Below, one piece after another: positions 1 to 4,962 of a DNA stretch of 5,166 nt (its first letter is position 1; each line of letters starts with the position of its first letter). This DNA comes from Victivallales bacterium (GTDB taxonomy: Bacteria; Verrucomicrobiota; Lentisphaeria; Oligosphaerales; Oligosphaeraceae): NCBI GenBank assembly GCA_900771165.1, contig CAAGMX010000264.1, forward strand, positions 1-5,166. The letters run 5' to 3'. Made by a program: the position numbers and the translations under genes. The notes under the pieces were generated by a model. The model saw only the letters and a program-made list of their open reading frames with translations, was not told the origin of the DNA and ran no database searches.

Positions 1-7
1 ACGGAAT

Positions 8-22
8 CCCCGCTGCGCGGGG
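8..22. repeat. GC-rich 6-bp hairpin near the left edge
   Basis: CCCCGC and GCGGGG flank the 3-nt loop TGC. There is no T tract on either side. The first 50 bases hold no supportable gene, although a plus-strand frame is open from the edge to a TGA at 100-102; its translation is not recognisable. Confidence 0.4.
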
Positions 23-49
23 CAGGTCGGGCACGGAGGGCGGCGGTTT

Positions 50-82
50 CTCTAGAATCTCTAGAATCTAGCTTTCTAGATT
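50..82. repeat. TCTAGA-based repeat and small hairpins behind the pseudopilin gene
   Basis: Two head-to-tail copies of the 9-mer CTCTAGAAT (50-58, 59-67) are followed by CTAG and a third TCTAGA. Nested inverted repeats are possible: TCTAGAA (60-66) with TTCTAGA (74-80), or AATCTAG (65-71) with CTAGATT (76-82) around a 4-nt loop. It lies in the 3' flank of the pseudopilin gene. No long T tract follows the hairpin in that gene's sense, so it is not a clear terminator. Confidence 0.6.
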
Positions 83-100
83 TTTCCCCCCCCTTTTTTT
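81..100. repeat. Homopyrimidine block T5-C8-T7
   Basis: Twenty uninterrupted pyrimidines on the plus strand (T5, C8, T7) form an imperfect mirror repeat just beyond the pseudopilin stop codon. In the gene's sense it reads A7-G8-A5. Such tracts are prone to slippage and can adopt triplex structures. No function can be assigned. Confidence 0.6.
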
Positions 101-112
101 GATAGGATTTGT

Positions 113-847
113 CTAGTCCTCGCAGCCCAGCCAGCCCATGGTGGCGTGGAGGAAGGGGCGGAACCAGCGGCTCTTGTGGGTGTTGTAGTTCTCGTCGAAG
201 GCGCCCTTGTTCAGGTTGGTGACGGAGGTGTCGGGCAGCAGGACATTGCACAGTCCGTCATGGCGGCGGGAGGTGGCGTAGTAGGCGGTTTCGCTATCTT
301 CCCGGCAGAGGACGTTCCAGCCCTGGAAGAAGTTCATGCTGTCCCAGGTGATGGTGGTGGACTTGGTGTCGGGGCCATCGGCCACCATCACAGGAGTTTC
401 CCCGTTCTTGCACTGATTGAGCAGTGTGGTGAGCTTTATGGGGGTGTTGGTGTGATTTTCCTGCTGATAGCCGTAGGTGCTGTAGTTCCAAGTGTAGTTG
501 CAGGAGTTCTGGATTTCTCCCCAGTTGCTTCCCGTGAAGGTGGAGGGCTTTCCTGCGGCGGGGCAGCGGAAGACCTTAAAGGCCACGCCCTCGTATTTCA
601 CCATGTAGATCATCCAGGGTACGTTCCCGCCCCAGTCATCGCTCTTGAGATAGTAGGAGGGGTAGTAGTCGTCGAAATCCTGGGTGTAGAGGGCCACCAT
701 CAGTCCGATCTGCTTCATGTTGTTGACGCAGGAGATAGCCCGGGCCTTGGCGCGCGCCTTGGAAAGGGCCGGCAGCAGCATGGCCGCCAGGATGGCGATG
801 ATGGCGATGACAACAAGAAGCTCGATGAGGGTAAAGGATCTTTTCAT
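113..847 (-). CDS. Pseudopilin-like protein with prepilin-type N-terminus (H-X9-DG family)
   Basis: The 244-residue product begins [11 protein letters not shown] followed by an uninterrupted hydrophobic helix (about residues 5-28). This is the class III signal and membrane anchor of type IV pilin/type II pseudopilin proteins. Cleavage would fall between S4 and F5, leaving mature F1 and the conserved E5 (E9 of the precursor). The -1 residue is Ser rather than the classical Gly. A K/R-rich segment and N42-x2-K45-Q46-I47 follow, as usual in this family, then an F93-R-C-P motif. Near the C-terminus is R194-R-H196...D206-T, which fits the prepilin-associated H-X9-DG element with Gly replaced by Thr. 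The ATG at 845-847 is chosen because the signal starts there. In-frame codons run further upstream to 922 but would put about 25 non-signal residues in front. No SD precedes the ATG; the leader is C-rich. Such proteins occur in many copies in Lentisphaerota and relatives, mostly with unknown roles. Confidence in the family is high; the specific function is unknown. Confidence 0.9.
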   Translation of the reverse strand: MKRSFTLIELLVVIAIIAILAAMLLPALSKARAKARAISCVNNMKQIGLMVALYTQDFDDYYPSYYLKSDDWGGNVPWMIYMVKYEGVAFKVFRCPAAGKPSTFTGSNWGEIQNSCNYTWNYSTYGYQQENHTNTPIKLTTLLNQCKNGETPVMVADGPDTKSTTITWDSMNFFQGWNVLCREDSETAYYATSRRHDGLCNVLLPDTSVTNLNKGAFDENYNTHKSRWFRPFLHATMGWLGCED

Positions 848-901
848 GGCAAACGGGGAGGGGGGACGGGGGAAGGGGAACAAACCAACAAAAAAAGTGT
901 A

Positions 902-920
902 GGAAAATCCCGGGAAAATC
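902..920. promoter_or_regulatory. Paired GGAAAATC direct repeat upstream of the pseudopilin gene
   Basis: GGAAAATC occurs at 902-909 and 913-920, 11 bp start to start (about one helical turn), around a CCCGGG core (909-914). In minus-strand sense a weak promoter may overlap it: TTGATT (917-922) and TACACT (896-901) with a short 15-bp spacer. The repeats would then lie between and over the promoter elements, as an operator might. The promoter call is weak because of the spacing. Confidence 0.3.
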
Positions 921-957
921 AAGAGGGGGGGAGGGGTATTTCGGGTGTTTTTGTGGG

Positions 958-996
958 AAAAAAAGGCGCCTCGCCGTCTAGGGGGACGGGAGGCGC
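958..996 (-). terminator. Intrinsic terminator of the tRNA-Arg unit
   Basis: The stem is GCGCCTC (966-972) pairing with GAGGCGC (990-996), then a single bulged base at 973, then CCGTC (974-978) pairing with GACGG (985-989), closing a 6-nt loop (979-984). In minus-strand sense it is followed by one C and seven consecutive T residues (964-958). Twelve GC-rich base pairs plus a T7 tract make a classic Rho-independent terminator. It ends transcription from the tRNA, and any read-through from ackA-pta, before the pseudopilin gene. Confidence 0.9.
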
Positions 997-1001
997 GGGG
1001 T

Positions 1002-1077
1002 TGGAACCCCCGGGCGGAGGCGGACCGCCGACCAACGGCTTAGGAAACCACTGCTCTATCCACTGAGCTACGGGAGC
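1002..1077 (-). tRNA. tRNA-Arg (anticodon CCT), structurally degenerate, CCA encoded
   Basis: Read on the minus strand, 76 nt fold with canonical arm lengths. The acceptor 5' strand GCTCCCG pairs with CGGGGGT (five Watson-Crick and two G-T pairs). The linker is TA, and the D-arm is GCTC/GAGC with loop AGTGGATA. The anticodon arm is GTGGT-TTCCTAA-GCCGT, with T33, anticodon CCT (1042-1044) and A37-A38. The variable region is TGGTC, the T-stem GGCGG/CCGCC is perfect, the discriminator is T and CCA is encoded at 1002-1004. The 5' half is wholly conventional. Three features are odd: the T-loop is TCCGCCT instead of TTCRANY, so the usual T54-A58 pair and T55 are missing; three of five anticodon-stem pairs are wobbles; and discriminator T is unusual for tRNA-Arg. 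The gene lies 33 bp after the pta stop, and a strong terminator stem begins 5 nt beyond CCA. It could be a divergent functional tRNA or a decaying one. Confidence 0.72.
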
Positions 1078-1084
1078 GAAAATT

Positions 1085-1117
1085 TTTGTAACTACCTTAT
1101 TTGCAAGGAGTTACAAA
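1085..1117 (-). terminator. Hairpin spanning the pta stop codon; possible weak terminator or processing signal
   Basis: The perfect 9-bp inverted repeat TTTGTAACT (1085-1093) / AGTTACAAA (1109-1117) encloses a further 4-bp stem CCTT (1095-1098) / AAGG (1105-1108) after one bulged A, with a 6-nt loop. In the pta sense it is followed by AATTTTC, a short T tract. The pta TAA codon (1111-1113) lies inside the stem, so a terminating ribosome would disrupt it. The tRNA starts 7 nt beyond the hairpin. It may be a weak or translation-coupled terminator, or a mark where the tRNA precursor is cut from a longer transcript. The structure is seen; its role is inferred. Confidence 0.5.
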
Positions 1118-2109
1118 GACTGGCAGATGGTGATGGCCGCCACGCCGACGATATCTTCCGCGGAGCAGCCCCGGGAGAGGTCGGAGACGGGGAGAGCCAG
1201 GCCCTGAAGGATGGGGCCGTAGGCCTGTGCCCCGGCCAGGCGCTGGACCAGCTTGTAGCAGATGTTGCCGCTGTTGAGGTCGGGGAAGACCAGGATGTTG
1301 GCGGTGCCGTTGAGGGATCCGCCGGGAGCCTTCTGGGCGGCCACCTTGGGCACCAGGGCGGCGTCGGCCTGGAGTTCACCGTCCACCACGGCGTCGATCT
1401 TTTCCTCGGCCACCCGCTGGGCGCACTTTCCGGCGGCCACCACCATCTTCTCGATGATGGGGTCGGAGGCGCTTCCCTTGGTGGAGCAGCTGAGGAAGGC
1501 CACCCGGGGCTGCTTGTCCAGGAGCTGGCGGCAGGTCTTCATGGTGGCCAGGGCGATGTCCACCACGCCGTCGGCGTCGGGGTTGATGTTCACGCCGCAG
1601 TCGGCGAAGAGGAGGGTTTCCTCGCCGTTGGGGGCGGGGGTCTTCAGATCCATGATGAAGCAGGAGGAGGCGCTCTTGATGCCGGGGGCGGTGCCGATGC
1701 AGTGGAAGGCGCTGCGGAGCATGTCGGCGGTGGAGGCGATGGAGCCGGCCACCATGGCGTCACCCTTGCCGCTCTTCAGCATCAGGTTGGCAAAATAGAG
1801 GCGGTTCTGCACCTGCTGACGGGCCTTTTCGGGGGTCATGCCCTTGGCCTTGCGGCGCTCGTAGAGGAGGTTGGCCAGCTCCTCCAGGAGGGGGGAGGTG
1901 GTCCAGTCCAGCACTTCCACATCCAGTCCCTGGAAGACGGAGGTGTCGGGGAGTTCCGCAGGGGTGGCCAGCACCACCACCTTTGCCATCTTCTTTTCGC
2001 CGATGATCTTCGCGGCCTGGATCACCCGGGGATCCTGTCCCTCGGGGAGCACCAGAGTCTTGTATGCGGCGGTGGCCTTGGCCATCAGGTTCTCAATGAG
2101 AGTCGCCAT
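1111..2109 (-). CDS. pta: Phosphate acetyltransferase (Pta, short form)
   Basis: The product converts acetyl-CoA and phosphate to acetyl phosphate and CoA in the cytoplasm, the step before acetate kinase. At 332 residues it is the compact single-domain form, without the long N-terminal regulatory domains of the E. coli enzyme. Visible family signatures are L-P-E-G-Q-D-P-R at 21-28, G-D-A-M-V-A-G at 116-122, F-A-D-C-G-V-N at 168-174, S-C-S-T-K-G-S at 207-213, D-G-E-L-Q-A-D at 243-249, F-P-D-L-N-S-G-N at 275-282 and S-D-L-S-R-G at 309-314. S312, R313 and D319 line up with the active-site Ser, Arg and Asp known from the Methanosarcina enzyme. The ATG at 2107-2109 is preceded by an SD-like AAGGAAG (2120-2126) about 10 nt away. 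The gene lies 83 bp behind ackA on the same strand, so the two probably form an operon. The TAA stop sits inside a hairpin. Confidence 0.97.
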   Translation of the reverse strand: MATLIENLMAKATAAYKTLVLPEGQDPRVIQAAKIIGEKKMAKVVVLATPAELPDTSVFQGLDVEVLDWTTSPLLEELANLLYERRKAKGMTPEKARQQVQNRLYFANLMLKSGKGDAMVAGSIASTADMLRSAFHCIGTAPGIKSASSCFIMDLKTPAPNGEETLLFADCGVNINPDADGVVDIALATMKTCRQLLDKQPRVAFLSCSTKGSASDPIIEKMVVAAGKCAQRVAEEKIDAVVDGELQADAALVPKVAAQKAPGGSLNGTANILVFPDLNSGNICYKLVQRLAGAQAYGPILQGLALPVSDLSRGCSAEDIVGVAAITICQSL

Positions 2110-2119
2110 GACGTGGATT

Positions 2120-2126
2120 CTTCCTT
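2120..2126 (-). promoter_or_regulatory. Ribosome binding site of pta
   Basis: The minus-strand sequence AAGGAAG lies about 10 nt before the pta ATG and is a moderate Shine-Dalgarno match. The rest of the 83-bp gap to ackA (2127-2192) is pyrimidine-rich on the coding strand. I see no convincing promoter or terminator in it, which favours co-transcription with ackA. Confidence 0.6.
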
Positions 2127-2192
2127 ACGCTTCAATGGGGGTTGTGTTCGGGGAAATAAGGGAGGGGGAGAGGGGGTATGTGAGGCCCTGGG

Positions 2193-3386
2193 CTAGCCCT
2201 CCACGATGCGTGCGGTTTCCATGGCGATCATCAGCTCCTCGTTGGTGGGAGTGACCACCGCCTTGAAGGCGGAATCCGCCGTGGAGATCACCGTCTCCTT
2301 GCCGCGGCAGGCGTTGGCGGCCTCGTCCAGCTGGCAGCCCAGAGGGGCCAGGGCCTTCACGATGTCCGCCCGGGTCTCGTAGGAGTTTTCACCGATGCCG
2401 CCGGTGAAGAGGATGGCGTCCACGCCGCCCAGCAGGAGGTAGTAGCCGCCGATGTAGTGGATCAGGCGGTGGAGGAAGAGGTCATAGGCGGTGGCGGCGT
2501 CCTGGTCTCCGTTGGCCCGGAGCTCCCGGATGTCCCGCATGTCGCTGGATTTGCCGGAGACGCCCAGGAAGCCGGACTTCTTGTTCAGGAGGGTGTCCAC
2601 CTCCTGGGGGGAGAGTCCGGCCTGGAGCTGGAGGAAGGTGACCACGGCGGCGTCCACGTCACCGGAGCGGGTGCCCATGACCAGTCCGGCCAGGGGAGTC
2701 AGTCCCATGGTGGTGTCCACCACTTTTCCGCCCTTGACGGCGCAGAGGCTGGAGCCGTTGCCCAGGTGGCAGGAGATGACCCGGGCCTTCTGGGGATCCA
2801 GGCCCAGGAATTCGCAGACCCGGCCGTAGACATACTTGTGGCTGGTGCCGTGGAAGCCGTATTTCCGCACGCCGTACTTCTTGTAGTATTCCTGGGGGAT
2901 GGCGTAGAGGTAGGCCTGGGGCTCCATGGTCATGTGGAAGGCGGTGTCAAAGACGGCCACATTGGGGATGCCGGGGAAGTTCTGTTCGCAGGCCTCGATG
3001 CCTCCCAGGTTGGCGGGATTGTGGAGGGGGCCCAGGACGAAGCACTTCCGGATGCTTGCCTTCACCGCCTCGTCCACTAGGATGGGCTGGGTGAATTCCA
3101 TGCCGCCGTGGAGGACCCGGTGGCCGATGGCCTTGATCTCGGAGAGGTCGGCGATGACGCCCACCTGGGCATCGGTCATCTTGGCGCAGATGGGGGCCAG
3201 GGCATCGCTGTGTCCCTGGATCTGGAGGGGTTCCTCCACCTTCTGCCCCTTGGCCTGATAGGTCAGCTTCGTGCCCTCCATGCCAATTCTTTCCACCAGT
3301 CCCTTGCAGAGCACAGAGTGGTCCGCCATGTCGAAGAGGGTGAATTTCAGGGAGGAACTGCCGGAATTGATAACCAGGACTTTCAA
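2193..3386 (-). CDS. ackA: Acetate kinase (AckA)
   Basis: The enzyme transfers phosphate between acetyl phosphate and ADP, giving acetate and ATP; with Pta it forms the acetate branch of fermentation. From the chosen start the product has 397 residues, normal for the family. It opens M-K-V-L-V-I-N-S-G-S-S-S-L-K. Key residues sit almost exactly at their Methanosarcina thermophila positions: N7, R90 in G-H-R-V-L-H-G-G, D147 in V-F-D-T-A-F-H, H179 in G-F-H-G-T-S-H, R240 in G-T-R-S-G-D, the F-T-G-G-I-G-E-N phosphate/nucleotide motif at 327-334, and E383 in T-N-E-E-L. The start is a TTG at 3384-3386, supported by homology at the N-terminus and by GGAG 9 nt upstream; no ATG or GTG fits. An in-frame TTG five codons earlier overlaps that SD and is less likely. 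The gene heads the ackA-pta pair. The stop is TAG. Confidence 0.97.
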   Translation of the reverse strand: MKVLVINSGSSSLKFTLFDMADHSVLCKGLVERIGMEGTKLTYQAKGQKVEEPLQIQGHSDALAPICAKMTDAQVGVIADLSEIKAIGHRVLHGGMEFTQPILVDEAVKASIRKCFVLGPLHNPANLGGIEACEQNFPGIPNVAVFDTAFHMTMEPQAYLYAIPQEYYKKYGVRKYGFHGTSHKYVYGRVCEFLGLDPQKARVISCHLGNGSSLCAVKGGKVVDTTMGLTPLAGLVMGTRSGDVDAAVVTFLQLQAGLSPQEVDTLLNKKSGFLGVSGKSSDMRDIRELRANGDQDAATAYDLFLHRLIHYIGGYYLLLGGVDAILFTGGIGENSYETRADIVKALAPLGCQLDEAANACRGKETVISTADSAFKAVVTPTNEELMIAMETARIVEG

Positions 3387-3395
3387 GGGAGTGAT

Positions 3396-3399
3396 CTCC
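3396..3399 (-). promoter_or_regulatory. Ribosome binding site that decides the ackA TTG start
   Basis: GGAG on the minus strand lies 9 nt before the TTG at 3384-3386. The alternative TTG at 3399-3401 overlaps this SD and has only T/C-rich sequence in front of it. Spacing and the family N-terminus (M-K-V-L-V-I-N) agree on the downstream start. Confidence 0.65.
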
Positions 3400-3451
3400 A
3401 AAGAAAAAGGGTGATGGGAAAAGGGGGGGGAAGGGAGAAAAACGAGGGCGT

Positions 3452-3457
3452 ACTATA
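3452..3457 (-). promoter_or_regulatory. Candidate -10 element for ackA-pta
   Basis: The minus-strand hexamer TATAGT (5 of 6 to TATAAT) is the only A/T-rich island in the 182-bp G/C-block gap, about 65 nt before the ackA start. A GGGGG-ACG-CCCCC hairpin (3463-3475) sits where the -10/-35 spacer would be, and I see no good -35. The same bases read TATAAT on the plus strand, but no gene lies downstream on that strand. Confidence 0.3.
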
Positions 3458-3537
3458 ATCCCGGGGGACGCCCCCGCCCTCCCTCCCGGGGAAGAAAAGG
3501 AGGCCGGGAAGGGGGCGGGAAAAGGGGGCGGAAGTGC

Positions 3538-3553
3538 CCTTCCCCGGGGAAGG
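3538..3553. repeat. 16-bp perfect palindrome after the fucosidase gene
   Basis: CCTTCCCC followed directly by GGGGAAGG forms a perfect palindrome, bracketed by GTGCC direct repeats (3535-3539 and 3554-3558). It begins 15 bp beyond the fucosidase stop codon. As RNA it could form a short GC-rich hairpin, but no T tract follows in the fucosidase sense, so it is not a standard intrinsic terminator. It could act as an RNA 3' end stabiliser, a Rho-assisted stop or a protein site; none of these is shown by the sequence. Confidence 0.5.
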
Positions 3554-3568
3554 TGCCGCCGGGAAATC

Positions 3569-4915
3569 CTACTTCAGGAAGATCTCAATGACCGGGGTGA
3601 TCTGGGGCGGCTGGATCACCGGGAGCTCCAGGGCCACATCCCCCTCCGGGCACTGGGCATGGAGGGCGGCGTTGACTTCCTTACTGTTCTCCCGGAAGAG
3701 CACCTCGCTGCCGTCGTGGAGGAACTGGGCGTAGCGGATCCTCCCCGCCATCTTCGGCAGCAGGACGTGCTTGTAGGGCCAGTTCATGAGGTGGAGATAG
3801 AGACGGCGGGTCTCGGGGTTGTAGGTGTAGCGGCAGTCCCGGGGCTCCGGGAACTCCGCCGGGGCGGCGCCGCAGCCGTAGATGGAGCGGCTGTTGTACT
3901 TCATCCACTGGGCATAGGCCCCCAGGCATTCCATGGCCCGGCTGTCCAGGTAGCCTCGGCTGGTGGGGCCCACGTTCATGAGGACATTGCCATTCCGGGA
4001 GACGTGATTGATGAGAAGGTCGATGCACTGCTTCCCGCTCTTCCAGGTCATCTCGTCCCGGAAATATCCCCAGGAGCCGGAGAAGGTATGGCATCCTTCC
4101 CAGACGGCGGGGCGTCCCAGCTCGTCGTTCATGGGGGCGTCGGGGGTATATTGCTCGGGGGTGACGATGTCTCCGTCGCCGGGGAGATCCAGGCGGTTGT
4201 TGAGGATGATGTTGGGCTGGAGGGAGCGCACCAGCTTCACCATCTCCTCGGATTCCCAGTCCTCGTGGCCCTTGCCGTCCCAGCTGCTGCGTTCGGGGTG
4301 TCCCTTCCCCCAGATTTCCCCGGGGGTTCCGGGCTTGGGCTTGTAGGAGAAGTCGAACCAGAGGATGTCCACCTTTCCGTAGTTGGTGAGCAGTTCGGTG
4401 ACCTGGTCCCGCATATACTGGGCATAGCGTCGCATATTCCGTCCCTGGTTCAGGGCGGCGCGGTCGGGCCGGTTCCGGAGGGGGTGGCATTCATCCACGG
4501 TGAAATCGGGGTGATGCCAGTCCAGGAGGGAGTAGTAGAATCCCACATGGAGTCCCTCGGCCCGGAAGGCATCCACGATTTCCCGGAGGGCGTCCCGTCC
4601 GAAGGGGGTGTTGGTGATCTTGAAGTCGGTGTACTGGGTGTCCCAGAGGCAGAATCCCTCGTGGTGCTTCACGGTGATGATGAAGTACTTCATGCCGGCT
4701 TCCCTGGCGGCCCGGGCCCATTCCCGGGGCTGGAAGAGGTCGGGATTGAAGAGGTCGAAGTAGATCTGGTACTGTTCGTCGGTGAGGTATTCCACGTTGC
4801 GGACCCACTCATGGCGGGCGGGCATGGAGTAGAGACCCCAGTGGATGAACATGCCGAAGCGGTCGTGGGTGAACCAGTGGGTGTCGCCCTTGCCGAAGGA
4901 GGAGAGCTGGGACAT
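3569..4915 (-). CDS. GH29 alpha-L-fucosidase
   Basis: The enzyme would hydrolyse terminal alpha-linked L-fucose from glycans or oligosaccharides by a retaining mechanism. The 448-residue product shows the GH29 barrel from its very start: W14-F-T, F-G-M-F-I-H25-W-G, K-H84-H85-E-G-F-C-L-W-D, F-Y-Y-S-L-L-D-W-H-H near 126-135, and D-I-L-W-F-D188-F with D188 as the expected nucleophile. Further on are N-N-R near 239-241, W-E-G-C near 272-275, S-W-G-Y at 281-284, and N-V-L-M-N-V-G-P near 310-317. The acid/base residue cannot be assigned by eye. Residues from about 360 to 448 look like a small C-terminal beta domain. There is no signal peptide or lipobox, so the enzyme is probably cytoplasmic and acts on imported saccharides. 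The ATG at 4913-4915 is chosen because the family homology starts there. Its leader is A/C-rich with no SD. It lies 47 bp behind the AraM-like gene, probably in one operon. Confidence 0.93.
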   Translation of the reverse strand: MSQLSSFGKGDTHWFTHDRFGMFIHWGLYSMPARHEWVRNVEYLTDEQYQIYFDLFNPDLFQPREWARAAREAGMKYFIITVKHHEGFCLWDTQYTDFKITNTPFGRDALREIVDAFRAEGLHVGFYYSLLDWHHPDFTVDECHPLRNRPDRAALNQGRNMRRYAQYMRDQVTELLTNYGKVDILWFDFSYKPKPGTPGEIWGKGHPERSSWDGKGHEDWESEEMVKLVRSLQPNIILNNRLDLPGDGDIVTPEQYTPDAPMNDELGRPAVWEGCHTFSGSWGYFRDEMTWKSGKQCIDLLINHVSRNGNVLMNVGPTSRGYLDSRAMECLGAYAQWMKYNSRSIYGCGAAPAEFPEPRDCRYTYNPETRRLYLHLMNWPYKHVLLPKMAGRIRYAQFLHDGSEVLFRENSKEVNAALHAQCPEGDVALELPVIQPPQITPVIEIFLK

Positions 4916-4962
4916 GGTGGTGTGGTGTTGGTGTTTTTTGGGGGGGGATTCGGGCGTGGGGG

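Larger units (their letters stand above)
3387..3568. other. Intergenic gap between fucosidase and ackA: G-run/C-run DNA
   Basis: This gap holds no plausible gene. It consists of G-runs on the plus strand (for example 3423-3430, and four runs in 3504-3529 that fit a G-quadruplex pattern), the 3538-3553 palindrome, the 3463-3475 hairpin and one A/T-rich island with a possible -10. The transcribed (minus-sense) leader of ackA is therefore C-rich. The gap likely separates the fucosidase unit from ackA-pta. Confidence 0.6.

Noticed and set aside
65..85. Plus-strand intrinsic terminator made of the AATCTAG/CTAGATT hairpin and following T residues
   Set aside because: The stem is short and A/T-rich, the T tract breaks into C8 after three free T residues, and no plus-strand gene can be supported upstream in the window.
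848..922. Upstream start for the pseudopilin at 920-922
   Set aside because: It would add 25 residues before the M-K-R-S-F-T-L-I-E signal, which must be near the N-terminus, and would place the start inside the possible promoter region.
146..1066. Long plus-strand open frame opposite the pseudopilin gene and the tRNA
   Set aside because: Its translation is Gly/Val/Glu-rich with no recognisable domain, it runs through the antisense of a clear gene, a terminator and a tRNA, and it is explained by high GC content.
1002..1077. Reading the tRNA as a class II tRNA with a 22-nt variable arm and TTCCAAC as its T-loop
   Set aside because: That reading leaves no 3' strand to pair with GCTCCCG; only the 76-nt standard layout closes the acceptor stem and ends in CCA.
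2457..3458. Plus-strand frames opposite ackA
   Set aside because: They are antisense shadows of a complete acetate kinase with all catalytic residues present.
3454..3459. Perfect TATAAT on the plus strand
   Set aside because: There is no -35 at a proper distance and no plus-strand gene downstream; the minus-strand reading towards ackA is more plausible.
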